DNA of 64,000 nt, from assembly GCA_033964015.1 (NCBI GenBank), contig CM066921.1, positions 26,021,355-26,085,354 of the forward strand, written 5' to 3'. Shown piece after piece: positions 10,301-21,383 of the stretch. Position numbers and translations under genes: made by a program. The notes under the pieces were generated by a model. It saw only the letters and a program-made list of their open reading frames with translations. It was not told where the DNA came from and searched no databases. The first letter of the stretch is position 1. Each line of letters starts with the position of its first letter. The stretch is from Scolanthus callimorphus. Lineage: Eukaryota; Cnidaria; Anthozoa; Actiniaria; Edwardsiidae.

Positions 10301-13300
10301 GCTTCTATGTTGATGGGCTCCCTGTGCTTCGGACGCCCACCATAGGTGATGGAGGCTCCTGTTGATGGGTTCCCTGTGCTTCGGACGCCGACCAATAGGT
10401 GATGGAGGCTTCTTTGTTGATGGGCTCCCTGTGCTTCGGACGCCAACCGATAGTAGGTGATGGAGGCTTCTGTTGGGTTCCTGGTTGTTTTTAATGAGCT
10501 ATATATTCACTTTGGTTTACCTGTATAAACAGCGAGCATGATGAAGAGCATAGCTGAAGATAGAAGGGCGGCTACTCCATGTACTATACGACGACCGATC
10601 CTGAAAACAAGGCCGACAACTTATTAATACATCAGGGAGTGTTCACTATTAATGGTTTGCGGGGTGTCAGTGTTACGTGCAACTCCACTGTCGGTCACGC
10701 AAAACCGACACAAAGAACGATCTGCGAGGGAGACTAGGGTTGTTATATGATATTTTAGCTGTTAATAAATCAATGCACATCTTTATAGTGTTTTTATCTT
10801 TTATCAAGGTGAATGAAATTGGATTGCGATTTGAGTTATTTCTTCTCGGGCAAGAGTGCGAGTGCCTCCATTTTGGCAGCAGCAAAAATTTTAGACCCCC
10901 CAGGAGATGCCCAAAAAAATCCCCCCCCCCCCCCCACCCAAAAAAAAAAACAAGCAAAATTAAAGTACGCCCGTACTTTAATAGGTAATCTGGTACTTTT
11001 ACCAGAGATTACTGAGTTTCAAACAAGTATAACATTGGACATTCTTTCAGGGATCTTTCAGGGATTAATGGTCGTATGTCAGTGTCACGGAAAATAAAAT
11101 TAGAACGAATTGCATGTATGCGCATGCGCAAACGAACAACTTTAAAGAAACTCATTCTTGTGTCATTTTAACGTCTACTATTGGATTATGAGTGAAAACA
11201 TGCTAAATGGCAACTGTGAAAAACATTTCTGCATTATCGTGAGATAAACTACTACTGGTTAAAAAGAAAACCAACAACGTTTCCCACATGTATCTCTAAC
11301 ACACTCTTCAGGCCTATAAATACGCTGGTGATGTATAATTAATTAGTTGATTGTTCACTAACGGTACAAGGGGCGTCCTTATATGGTCTGGTGGCCGGGC
11401 GTTCTCTCACCCATAGGTATCTAGCTACTGAGCAATTCAACACCAGGATAGCGACTGTCAGGGCCGAAATCTCTGGCGTGGGCGTAAGAACAGTACGGTC
11501 GCCATACGACGCTTCAGCTCTTTGTCTGGAAGTATGGTCCTATTTTTTTTTTCTTCTTTTTCCTCAAGTCAAGTAAATGCTGAATTTGCATTGGTGTGGA
11601 CAGGCAAATGATTTATTTTACTTGTACGACTCACAATAAGCAGTTCAAATTTATTTCCAATTTTATTACGAATAACAAAAAAGGTCTACCACCAGGTCAA
11701 CCTGTGAAAAGCTATCCACTCCGGTCCCAAAATCCCTCATTGACCATAAATACAAACAAACAAGATGGTTTTTAGTGAAATCACACTAGTGGTATATTTG
11801 TCAATGCTGCGTCCTGATTGGTTGAGTAGGTTATATATGAGCCTGGGGAGAAAAGTATGCACCACAGTCACGCGCCGCATGTTTTAACTCGTGTTCACGG
11901 TAATGGTACTTACTTCCGGTATAGATGATAGTGACTCCTGTTCACTCGGTAATGGTACTTACTTCCGGTACAGAATGATAGTGACTCCTGTTCACTCGGT
12001 AATGGTATTTACTTCCGGTATAGAATGATAGTGACTCCTGTTCACTCGGTAATGGTACTTACTTCCGGTATAGATGATAGTGGATGACGACGCGGACACA
12101 GTAGAAAAGCCTCATCAATAAGTAGTTGACAAAAAGGTTCCCAGCCAGTTGAGATACGAAGATGTAAACGCCAAAATTCACCAGCGCACAAGCGAACCTT
12201 AAAAATATAACGCGCAGGGTGAAATAAAACATTTGATAGTTAAAATATTAGTTTAGACATTGTATAAATGATCTTGAAAGAATCCAATGTGTCCCTGTAC
12301 CTCCGTTTTCTTTGTGATATAGACAGACAGACAGACAGTTACCATGTTCTGCCTGTTACCATGTTCTGCTTGTTATGATAACCGTTCTCGGCAACACGTG
12401 TTCTCGGTACGAAATGCTTGTCTACGATTCCATGACAACGCAGGTTATCTTTTACACTTTGGCGCTGGTCATTAACCCTTTCAATCCCAAACCGGCCCAA
12501 ACCACCCTTTTGTACACTCAGGAACTTTAAAGTGTCTATCATAAAACTCACGGCAAAATGACACTTAATATCTGGTGATTTGTGTAGAAGAGTGATTTGT
12601 CTACTGTCTAGAGAAGACAAGTGGATCAGAGGGTCGGATTTCTCACAGAAACAACCACTTGATTTCACAAAATAACTCGCGATTTTTGACATGCAAAAAC
12701 ACACGCTACACTGAGCACAACGAGTCGTTTTTTCGCGTAAATTTCTAGACTAAATCAAACACAATCAACAAGCCACAGACTTAACTTAAAAGTACCTTTA
12801 ATCCTTAGCTCTGACCTGAAATTTCTCCTCTGCAAGTGTACATTCAAGGAAAATATGGCGCTTTGAACTTTGAAGCGACTGAACAACAAAGCCACACAAA
12901 ACCCTAGCGCTCGGGATACCTGTGGTAAACCAATGAAATTTCACAGCGGTTCCCCCTGTATTGACAGGTTAGACGAAAGATTTATATAAGTCTTTTTGCC
13001 CTGCAACAATTAAAAGCAAAAGCATCCTCAGTTGCTTGCTTTTTATGTCTAAAACACAGATTCCTAAGAACTCTGTGCTGAGGCAAAAAGATTCCACTAG
13101 AGAGGAGCCAGGGTTTCTTTCACCAAAATTTTTCAACAGCTCTCAGAAGAACAGTGGAAAAAGTCAATGAAACCCCTCAGCCATACTTCTTACTTGAAGC
13201 ACAGCACAAATGTATTGTCCATAATAGACTTAATGATGTCCTATGGCCTCTTCTGAGTGGAATTTTTAGTTGTATTTTTGACTGTTTTATCAGAAGTCTA

Positions 13301-16300
13301 ACCTGTGTGATAGCTTCCCGCCGTTGGAAAGCAAATTATGGGTCAGCGGCAAAGCTCTACAAAAAGCCCCAGCCCCCCTCTCAATGAAAAACAGGAAACC
13401 CAGAAACGTGGTACTGATATGCAAAATGGGCAGGGGTGTGTCTGTTTGTCCTCATAAAATAGGAATATTAGGGAAAATGCTATGGGACTGAAAGGGTTAA
13501 GACCCCGTTCACACTAGAGCGGTACAAAACCGGACCGGTACAATTCTGGTACGGTACCGTCGCGCGTTCACACGGGACCTGCCGTACCGGACCGATTTTG
13601 GCACGGCTAGACCGTGTGAACACTGCTGAAAAACGTGCCGGAATTATACCGGTACCGTATGAACAGGCGGTACCGTACCTGAACTGTACTGGTCCGGTTT
13701 TGTACCGGTCTCGTGTGAACGGGGTCTGAGAACGGCTATAACGATGCTCCTTGGTATATAGCTACGAATTTTCAATAACCACCCGATAGATCCTCTTACC
13801 ATTGGTAGGAGAGCATCAACGTCCATTTCCTCAGTTTCCTTGTCTTCAGCATATCTAAAGGAGTGTACTTCTTGGCTTTCTTTTCCTCTTCTAACTGCGT
13901 CCTTCTGATGTCCTCAATCACAGCTCTCACCTCCGCTGCATCGAGTTCTTTCCCATCTTTACCGCCATATTTCATAACCACGGCTTGGGCTTCGTCTAGT
14001 TTGCCGTGCGCTACTAACCACCTTGGAGACTCCGGGAGCACTCTAAAGGATTGATTGTGGGGTTTGTATAAATTATATCTGTTCCTTCAGTCAAAAAATC
14101 TAATACTGCTTTCACACTAGGGCTGTCGAAACATGTCTAGGCTAAACATTGTTAAAAATTATCTTCCCTTGCACTTCCTGTGGAACTAACAACTGCTAAT
14201 GTGTTGTTTGCCTCTAATAATATCTACTGTGACATTTTATGCAAAATTGCGGTTTAACGTTATTGAGTTCTGAATACTGAATGAAACATAAGTTTACTTG
14301 AGTGTGAACGCACTATAAAGCCTGGTTCTCACTGGAACGCAAGCGCAAGCGTAGGATGCAAACGCAGGACGCATGCGCAGCACGCACGCGCAGGACGCAT
14401 GCGCAGGACGCATGCGCAGGACGCATGCGCAGGACGCATGCGCAGGACGCAAGCGCAGGACGTAAACGTAAGGCAAGTGTGAATCATAGCGACGCAAGTG
14501 CAACCATACTTCTAAAATCAATATTAATTAGCTGCTTGCGCTTGCGTTTACTTGATTCACACTACTGATTCACACATTCACACTCGCGCGTGCTTTTAAC
14601 GGAGCTCCGCCGGTTGCCAGTGGAGCAACGTACTAATTTTAAATTATTATTACTAGTTTTTTTAAATCTTTAAATCAATTAGCCCGCCATTTTATCTAAG
14701 CGATCTACTTAAGCCATATTGCCCTAGTCGCAACTTACGATCCTCTAATAAGTTTCATCATTTGTCTGTTCCAAGTCTATTCAAAAGACCTATGGAGCCT
14801 ATTCAATTGCTGCTCCAAAGCAATGGAATCTGCTCCCACTGGAATTGCGGCAATGCACTAAAAAGTATTTTTAGACAAACTTGTAATTCAATTTGTATAT
14901 TATTTATTTATTGATTAAGAATATTTTTATTTAGAATTGTAAAGCGCCATATATTTATAGCGCCCCTATATTATTACTATTATATATTTTCTATATTAAG
15001 GATTATCCTTTTAAGGATATTAAAATCCACCGAGAACTTAATGGCTAAATGTTGTTTCTTACCTCCATAACAAAAAGAACAGTAATCCAGGCGCCGTGTA
15101 GGCCACGAGCAAGTATCGCCAGTAGCGGATAAAGTACGCCAACATGAGGTTGATGAAACTCGACGACGCCCAGAATACTGCGTCAATGGTACCGGAGAAT
15201 GTGCGCATGCGCGGTCCGACAAACTCCATGCAATAGAGGTAGCCGCCAAGCATGGCGCCCGTCAAACCAAACCCGACAAGAAAACGGAGAAAGGCGAAGA
15301 ACGACAAGCAGTCCACGATAGCGGATCCCAGTCCTGAAAGCACCTGGTGTGGACAGGTATGATAACATTCATTGTAGCACCCATTCTCGAACCGAGAGCT
15401 CCCCGGCTCGTTTCCTCGCGGGGGAGGCTCTGGTGACAGCCACTGACGCATGCGCGAGATTTAATACATAGCCGCTGAGAGAAAGACCTTTCAGCGCATG
15501 CTCCAACGTTCAAAATCAGCCAATCAGCGAAGGCCCTCGAATGGCCGCCACAAAAACCTCCCCTGCGAAGTGACGAGCAGGGAGCCTTGGGTACGAGAAT
15601 GTCTAGCACCGAGAGCACCAGTTCCGATCGTCACCGCGCGGGGGAGGCTCGCGCTCTCGTGACAGCCAATAACGCATGCGCGAAATTTGATACAAAGCCG
15701 TTGACACCATTCTCGTACCCAGAGCTCTCAGCCGCGTCTGCTCGCAGGGGAGGCTCTGGTGACATCCATTTGAGGTCCTTCGCTGATTGGCATGATTTTG
15801 AACGTTGGGGCATGCCGGAGAAAGGTGTTTCTCTCAACGCCTCTGTATCAAATCTCGCGCATGCGTCAATGGCTGTCAACAGAGCCTCCCTTTGCGAGGT
15901 TACGAGCCGGAGAGCTCAGGTTTCGAGAATGCGTTGACACAACATGTTTTCAAGATGTAGAGGATTATCCCTAATTCGCAATGCTCTTATTTTAGGGACT
16001 CTAATACACTGCAATAGTTAGTTGACCATGCGCAAGTGTCCCATAAGGTTGAAGACTGAAGTAATGGTAGTAAACTTGTGTAGTACACAATTGGTTTTTG
16101 TTTCTGGTTCGGACTATTTTAGAGTGTTCATTCATGCACATTGCTTCGTCCTATCCATAGTCTTTAATACAGGGTCCAGTAGAAAGGGGGTTCCCAATCC
16201 CATTTTCCAGTGTATAAATTTTCGCCAAATCCCAGTCCAAAAGCGCCAAATCCCAGTTGTGTGTGACGCTGCAAGCCGCTGACCGAAATACTGAGTATGG

Positions 16301-16487
16301 TCACGAGAGATACTGATGACCAAACAAGAAACCGCTGTACAGTTAATTCTTTTCGTCGTTTTATCTGTTTTATGTCTTTTCACATGTTTACACTAAATTG
16401 TATTCTCACAATTTTTTAAAAACGACGTTTTTCATCGTTTTACATGGAAAGGGGAAATAATATAGAATCCCATATCCAGTTTAGTGG

Positions 16488-16522
<35 letters not shown>

Positions 16523-19500
16523 CTGACTCAATAGCCCATGGGACCGGGCGCGCAAAAACGCATTTCCCCGGTGTCGCCGTGACACTTCCCGAGCTCCAAA
16601 TTACCAAAGATTACTGAATTTCAATAGGTATAACTGACACTCTGGGCATCCTTAGATGATCTTTCAGGGGATTAATGGTCGTCTGTTCACGGAAAATAAA
16701 ATTAAACAAGATGACTTCGGTGCGTATGCGCAAAAAGACAACTAAAAAAGAAACTCTTTCCCGTGTTAATGTAATGCCTAATATTGGAATATGAGTACAA
16801 AACTTGCTAAACGGCAACTGTGAAAAGCATATCTGCAATTATCGTGGGATAAGCTACTACTAGCTAAAAAAAGAAAACTAACAACGTGTCCCACATGGAT
16901 CTCTAACACATTCTTCAGGCCTATAAATACGTTGGCGATGCATAATAATTAGTTGATTGTTCACTAACGATACAAGGGGCGTCCTTATATGGTCTGGTGG
17001 CCGGGCGTACTCTCACCCATAGGTATCTAGCTACTGAGCAATTCAACACCAGGATTCAACACCAGGATAGCGACTGTCAGGGCCGAAATCTCTGGCGTGG
17101 GCGTAAGAACCGTACGGTCGCCATACGACGCTTCAGCTCTTTGTCTGGAAGTATGGTCCCATAATTTTTTTCTTTTTTCCTAGTCAAGTAAACTCTGAAT
17201 TTGCATTGGTGTGACAGGCAAATGATTTAAGCCTAGTTTCCATATAGTCTGATGGAATAACCTGCCTGAGGGTACCCGCAACCTCTCTTGTGCTAATCAG
17301 TTCAAATCACACCTCCTGCGCTACTACTCTGATGCCTTCACTGCTTCTTATAATATTCATAATTTTAACACTTGGAAATCTATTTGCTGCAAATGCTCTT
17401 CTACTCGCAATCTGCTCTCTAGTTATTCCTGTTGTTACTAGAATAACTACTTAGCTTAGTATATATATTTATATCCGTGTTTAATGTGTTTCTAATTTTT
17501 TTAATTCTCAGTCTCAAAACTTAATTTGGAGCCTCGCTCTGTTGTGCGACCTTCACAAAAGTTTTGTTATTATTTGTTTGTAATTTTTCTTTCTTTTTTA
17601 TAAATTATGTTTGTGAATTGGTAAAAGCTATTAAATAAATAAAAATAAATTAATTACTTAATTATCTGTCGTATCAGTCAATCGTGAAACAAAAGAAGAA
17701 TTCCAATGTCCATTGTTTCACGGTTGACTGATGCGACAGATACGACAGATAAGACTATATGGAAAACAGGCCTTATGCTACTTGCACGACTCACAAAAGC
17801 AGTTCAAAATTATTTCCATCATCGATTAAAATGATGGCCATATGAATCTTTTATAAACTGATTTATTGGAATCAATAAAAATGTTATGTTTTCCACGGCA
17901 CCAATAAAAGTATATATGCTTAGTATGCCGACATCCAGACCCCCACCCCTATCCAGACCTTGAAAAAGAGAGCTTGAACTTTTTGCTGTTTCATATCACG
18001 TTTTTCATCGACAGTTTGGAGGGCTTTTCACCGCATTTTCACGACGAGATTGATTCAAAATCATGTTGAGTTAGCGCAAAATTTTTTTAACCTTTTTGGC
18101 GTTTCCGCTGATTAATAAACTTACCATTATAGCGAGGCAAATGAAGAAACATTTCTTCCTGCCCCACGCGTCAGACATCATACCCGTCAACAGCGAACCA
18201 ATCAGCATGCCCGCGAAATAACAAGACTGTGTTGTAGCACCCAGGTACGCGCGATCACAAATCAGATTCCACTGAAACAAATGACTTCGTATTAGAGCGG
18301 AGCTCAGGGGACTGTCGAAAGGATTTTATTGGTCGAGAGTAAAGTATTTTCGTCTTTTGGCCAATGAAATTGCGAACTAAAATAGAACGCGCAATTGCCC
18401 ACGTAATGACTAAACGTAAGTCTGACTTACTTCGCCCCCTGATTGGTTTGTTGTTGAATGGCTTCCACTCCTGATTGGCTGTGGTTTTGTATTTGCGTTT
18501 AGTTTTCGACATTCTGAAATCCGCTCGTAGTGTCGATATCCAATCAGAAACGAAACCCATTCAACAATTGACAACAAATGTTTTCTTGTGTTTGCACCAT
18601 TTGTTTCAAGTTTGAAAATTGTGCAATTAAAGTACTTTCCGCGTGCTCTCTGTTTTATTACGAACACGAGGGGGATGTTGGGAGAACTGATCAAAACTTG
18701 AAAGACACGAGCCGAAGGCGAGTGTCTTTCAAGTTTTATCAGTTCGACCAACATTCCCCGAGTTAGAAAATAACATACACACGCACGACAGCGTTGCGTG
18801 ACAATCGTGTTTCTCAGGTCTCTTACAAACACGCTTTTTAACCAATCAGAATGCGCGCATTCACAATAAAACATAGGTGTTATTTTCTAATTATTCTTAC
18901 AGACTCCAAGGGGAAATTGTTTTGGTGTTACTACAGTTAATAAGTAAAATCTCTAGCTTTAAGAAAATGGAAACATAGTTTGAATATCTTTATGTTACTC
19001 TGGTACAAGATTTTGTCCCCCAAAAAATGAAATTGCTCGATCTCCAAATGGTTCCTCGTAATTTTGCAAAAGAAAGAGTAAAATTTGATATAATTCTTAT
19101 ACACAAATTGATATAATTCTTATACACAAATTGTAAGCTCATTATGCTGCCTGTGGAGTGAACACACACTCTTACCTCATTGACAGTAGTCGTCATGGGC
19201 CCTTCATATACATACTCGGTACAGTTATCACAACACTGCTGTATGTTCCCATTTATATTTCTTATACACACATTGTTGGGGTTCCTGTGGAGTGAACGCA
19301 CTCTCTTACCTCATTAACCGTAGTCGTCATGGGCCCTTCGAATACATACTCGGTACAGTTATCACAACACTGCTGTATGTTCCCATTGAAAGTTCTTATA
19401 CACACATTGTTGGGGTTCCTGTGGAGTGAACGCACTTTCTTACCTCATTGACAGTAGTCGTCATGGGCCCTTCAAATACATACTCGGTACAGTTATCACA

Positions 19501-20118
19501 ACACTGCTGTATGTTCCCATTTACATTTCTTATACACACATTGTTGGGGTTCCTGTGGAGTGAACGCACTTTCTTACCTCATTGACAGTAGTCGTCATGG
19601 GCCCTTCAAATACATACTCGGTACAGTTATCACAACACTGCTGTATGTTCCCATTTATAATTCTTATACACACATTGTTGGGGTTCCTGTGGAGTGAACG
19701 CACTTTCTTACCTCATTAACCGTAGTCGTCATGGGCCCTTCAAATACATACTCGGTACAGTTATCACAACACTGCTGTATGTTCCCATTGAAAGTTCTTA
19801 TACACACATTGTTGGGGTTCCTGTGGAGTGAACGCACTTTCTTACCTCATTGACAGTAGTCGTCATGGGCCCTTCAAATACATACTCGGTACAGTTATCA
19901 CAACACTGCTGTATGGGACACGTGACATTGGGCGTGGCACAGCGGTACCGTGGAGTGCCCATTGCAAGTACGAGCGCTAGGAACTGAGCCTCTATTGGCC
20001 ACACCAAGTATTGCATAGCGAGCCATATCAAGCGCTGATACCTCCCGAACGAACGCACCGTAGAGAAGATATCATCGTATATGGCGCCACGGTAGGCCGC
20101 GGGTTTTTCGTCCTCCAT
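7304..20118 (-). CDS. SLC22-family organic ion transporter, nine exons
   Basis: Exons, all with GT-AG junctions and matching phases: 20118-19846, 18271-18125, 15343-15063, 14042-13800, 12197-12063, 10600-10521, 10020-9915, 8759-8687, 7558-7304. The joined CDS is 1593 nt (530 aa plus stop), normal for SLC22. Features in order: a cytosolic start and first membrane segment; a short Cys-rich, N-glycosylation-bearing extracellular loop at the end of exon 1; SDAWGRKK, the MFS loop 2-3 motif, in exon 2; LPESPRWL (about 235-242) at the start of exon 4; GRR in exon 6; an EIFPTVLR segment in exon 7; a last membrane helix followed by an acidic tail. It should be a plasma-membrane facilitator of organic cations, anions or carnitine; the substrate cannot be told. 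The exon 5 segment just before GRR is atypical. Introns hold LINE pieces and many MITEs. Confidence 0.9.
8345..8627. mobile_element. Foldback MITE with TGCCAACTCTCC ends, copy 1
   Basis: The left end CCTGCCAACTCTCCAGG and the right end, inverted as GTTGACAGGTATGC, enclose repeated words of the form TCTCCAGGTTT and CTCCCGGT. It lies in the last intron region of the transporter, ending 60 bp from exon 8 (8687). No ORF. Same family as 9084-9297. Confidence 0.6.
9084..9297. mobile_element. Foldback MITE with TGCCAACTCTCC ends, copy 2
   Basis: CATACCTGCCAACACT at the left matches AGAGTTGGCATGTATG inverted at the right. The interior repeats CCGGGAGA/TCTCCCGG words. A third, decayed piece with CCCGGGAGAAATACAGTAAA lies at 56066-56130 in a DECR2 intron. 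Confidence 0.7.
10065..10232. mobile_element. Truncated CATTCTCGAACCCAGAGCTC MITE
   Basis: Shares its left end and interior (CACTGACGCATGCGCGA, TTCAAAATCAGCCAATCAGC) with the copies at 15382, 15708, 43914 and 60338, but the right terminus is missing. It runs directly into the 54-bp minisatellite. Located in intron 6 of the transporter gene. Confidence 0.75.
10235..10480. repeat. Minisatellite, about 54-bp unit, 4-5 copies
   Basis: The word TGTGCTTCGGACGCC recurs at 10270, 10325, 10377 and 10432 (spacing 55, 52, 55) within units reading GGTGATGGAGGCTTCTGTTG. It starts about 40 bp inside intron 6 from the exon 6 donor at 10520. Confidence 0.9.
11001..11660. repeat. 0.65-kb dispersed repeat, copy 1
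   Basis: Closely similar to 16599-17229 plus 17776-17820. Shared blocks include TTTCAGGGATTAATGGTCGT, CAGGCCTATAAATACG (a TATA-like word) and GGGGCGTCCTTATATGGTCT. No ORF shared by both copies. It lies in intron 5 of the transporter gene and is the uninterrupted version of a site occupied by a MITE in copy 2. Family not recognised. Confidence 0.85.
11774..11850. repeat. Fragment of the AAATCACACTAGTGG inverted-repeat family
   Basis: Reverse complement of part of 23690-23757, including TGCTGCGTCCTGATTGGTTG. An isolated fragment in intron 5 of the transporter gene. Confidence 0.7.
11901..12077. repeat. Minisatellite of 49-50 bp containing the exon 5 splice donor, 4 copies
   Basis: Units read AATGGTACTTACTTCCGGTA on the plus strand. 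On the minus strand each carries the end of exon 5 and the donor CCGGAA|GTAAGT. The true exon 5 boundary is at 12063/12062 in the unit nearest the coding exon; the other three copies lie in intron 5. In one copy the donor is GTAAATACC. Confidence 0.9.
13500..13728. mobile_element. Foldback MITE built of GGTACCG words
   Basis: Begins AGACCCCGTTCACAC and ends with the inverted GTGTGAACGGGGTCT. The interior is a near-palindrome of CCGGTAC/GTACCGG words. No target-site duplication found. Located in intron 4 of the transporter gene, about 70 bp from exon 4. Confidence 0.85.
14318..14580. mobile_element. MITE with GACGCATGCGCAG tandem core
   Basis: Starts AGCCTGGTTCTCACTGGAACG just after TAA. It contains about six tandem copies of a 12-13-bp word (GGACGCATGCGCA, near 14366-14460) and then the word GCTTGCGCTTGCGTTTAC in the other orientation. 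The right end is not sharply defined. It lies in intron 3 of the transporter gene. Confidence 0.6.
14690..15000 (+). mobile_element. 3' end fragment of a LINE
   Basis: A short reading frame contains APKQWNLLPLELRQC, the form typical of the extreme C-terminus of CR1/L2-type ORFs. It is followed by an AT-rich 3' region with TTGTAAAGCGCC and an ATTATT-like tail. Heavily 5'-truncated. Confidence 0.65.
15382..15601. mobile_element. CATTCTCGAACC MITE copy with 9-bp duplication
   Basis: 220 bp, CATTCTCGAACC...GGTACGAGAATG. Flanks are TGTAGCACC (15373-15381) and TCTAGCACC (15602-15610), 8 of 9 matching. Its left end is only 38 bp upstream of the exon 3 acceptor of the transporter (exon begins 15343, minus strand), so it forms part of the intron's branch-point region. 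Confidence 0.85.
15708..15931. mobile_element. CATTCTCGAACC MITE copy, inverted, inserted in a sister copy
   Basis: Complete element in the opposite orientation, flanked by a perfect 9-bp duplication CGTTGACAC (15699-15707, 15932-15940). The duplicated bases belong to a truncated older copy at 15611-15707, so this is insertion of one family member into another. Confidence 0.9.
16490..16546. repeat. Half of the CCGAATGGGCT hairpin element
   Basis: Nearly identical to the left arm of 23470-23574 (AACAATTATTCCTCGAGCCC, then CAATAGCCCATG). The right arm is absent. Confidence 0.75.
16599..17820. repeat. 0.65-kb dispersed repeat, copy 2, interrupted
   Basis: Homologous to 11001-11660 over its full length but split by an insertion at 17230-17772. 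A small internal duplication of ATTCAACACCAGG is present near 17043. It lies in intron 2 of the transporter gene. Confidence 0.85.
17230..17772. mobile_element. MITE carrying a LINE 3' fragment, TTA duplication proven by empty site
   Basis: Ends AGCCTAGTTTCCATATAGTC and the inverted GACTATATGGAAAACAGGCC. TTA lies on both sides (17227-17229, 17773-17775), while the homologous site in copy 1 has a single TTA. Inside are 62 in-frame codons beginning WNNLPEGTRNLSCANQFKSH, the C-terminus of a CR1/L2-type RT ORF, plus its AT-rich 3' region, so it has captured or been hit by a LINE. A hairpin of CTGTCGTATCAGTCAA words sits near 17668-17750. Confidence 0.85.
18660..18775. repeat. Imperfect hairpin around AGACACGAGCC
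   Basis: GATGTTGGGAGAACTGATCA and AACTTGAAAGACAC are mirrored by GTGTCTTTCAAGTT and ATCAGTTCGACCAACATTCC around a centre near 18718. A foldback element of about 110 bp in intron 1 of the transporter gene. Confidence 0.7.
19150..19915. repeat. 134-bp tandem repeat carrying the exon 1 3' end and donor, 6 copies
   Basis: The donor complement CTTACC recurs at 19171, 19305, 19439, 19573, 19707 and 19841, exactly every 134 bp. Each unit includes the exon 1 3' part (encoding about CCDNCTEYVFEGPMTTTVNE), the donor GAG|GTAAGA, and about 50 bp of intron. The unit next to the ATG-proximal exon (donor 19846/19845) is the real exon end. Unit length is not a multiple of three. Confidence 0.95.
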
Positions 20119-20185
20119 GTGCGCTTTGGACGAATAGTTAAATAGAAGAGTTAAATAACGAGACCCAAAGCCGAGGTTCGAGTGA

Positions 20186-20316
20186 GGCCAGTTTCAGACG
20201 TCGAACTTTTGCCGCGTCGAAATCCAATTATTAGAAGTTTCATTTACAGCTTTGAGGACACTTTCTCTAGTGCAATTGGACTCGACGCGGCAAAAGGTCG
20301 ACGTTTGAAACAGGCC
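20186..20316. mobile_element. 131-bp foldback MITE upstream of the transporter
   Basis: GGCCAGTTTCAGACGTCGAA is mirrored by TTCGACGTTTGAAACAGGCC-type sequence at the right. TGA flanks both sides (20183-20185, 20317-20319). It starts 68 bp upstream of the transporter ATG, so it lies in the promoter or 5' UTR. Confidence 0.85.
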
Positions 20317-20319
20317 TGA

Positions 20320-20930
20320 TAGACGTGCAGTTCATTTGGGAGGATACATTCTACACACGACCGAGTATGTACAAAATGAGCAATGGTAACCTTACAAATG
20401 CCAGTAAACACGTTAGCCGATGTCTTATTATTAGAGCGGTTTTCACATTGCTGTAGTGAAACCAATCGCAAGTAATTACATCAATTCTGATTAAAACCTA
20501 TAGGAGTAATTACAAAGTAATTGCGAATTACTGAAGCAGTCATCTGAAATCCGCTCTATATGAACGGTAAATTGGTTTTGTATTTGTTTTCCAGAACTTG
20601 TTAAGGCCCGTTCACACGGCGCGATCAATAATGCATAATAATAACAACATAAAAATGCTAAATACTGTTTAAACAAGTCAAAGAAGCTGGGAGGCAACTT
20701 ATCTAATTTTGCCAATGAAATCAGAGAGCTGCTGTCTGAAGAAATCGCACCCACATCGCAGTGGAATTTGAACATGTTCAAAAGGCCTGCATCATCGCAA
20801 GTGAAATCGCCACATCGCCGGCCGCTTACAAAAATGAACAAAACGTTAACTAAACTGACGAAACCGATGAAAATTTGCGGGAGACTATCTACTCACTCAA
20901 CTCCAACTAGACTTGAACTACATTCGCAAC
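20320..20930. other. Spacer upstream of the transporter gene
   Basis: No gene recognised. Near 20604 is AAGGCCCGTTCACACGGCGC, a left end like those of the TWA-type MITEs, with AATCGC/CATCGC words after it; no matching right end found. Confidence 0.4.
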
Positions 20931-21383
20931 CCGACTGGGGAGGACTGCCGGGGGGACTCCAATATTTTTTGTCGGGGATGATCGTAGGAAATTTTCAGTT
21001 TCACCCCTAAAAGATACCAAACATGGCGGGCCATGGCGTGGCTCAAACAATTTATTACCCTAAAAGGTACCGTAAAGAGGTCTTACGTACCAAGTAGGCG
21101 CGAAGGACACAGGTAACAGGTGAAAGATTCCCATCAAGAAATGTCCGTGTTGTTTCTAATTTATCGTCTTCTCATCGAATCATCTCTCTTTCTTTCACGG
21201 TTTTTAGAAGTACCATCATAAGAAAAAGCAATGTGGCCAGTTTAGACCCTAAAAGATACCAATCTCCCTAAACTTTATTGAAATCAAGATCACCCCTAAA
21301 AGAGACCAAACCACCGTGATTTTGACCCCTAAAAGATACGACGATCATCCCCGACCAAAACATATGGGAGTCCCCCCCCCGGG
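20931..21383. mobile_element. Foldback MITE, ACCCCTAAAAGATACC family, copy 2
   Basis: Same terminal and internal blocks as 407-859, including the AGTAGGCGCGAAG and CTTCTCATCGAAT interior. The left flank ATTCGCAAC and right flank ATTCGCACA may be an eroded 9-bp duplication. Confidence 0.85.

Noticed and set aside
12339..12704. 121-codon minus-strand ORF in transporter intron 4
   Set aside because: No motif, no fit with the transporter reading frame, and the spliced gene is complete without it.
18990..19301. 103-codon ORF with the CCDNCTEYV sequence, as a separate gene
   Set aside because: It is one of the tandem copies of the transporter exon 1 end and reads through splice donors.
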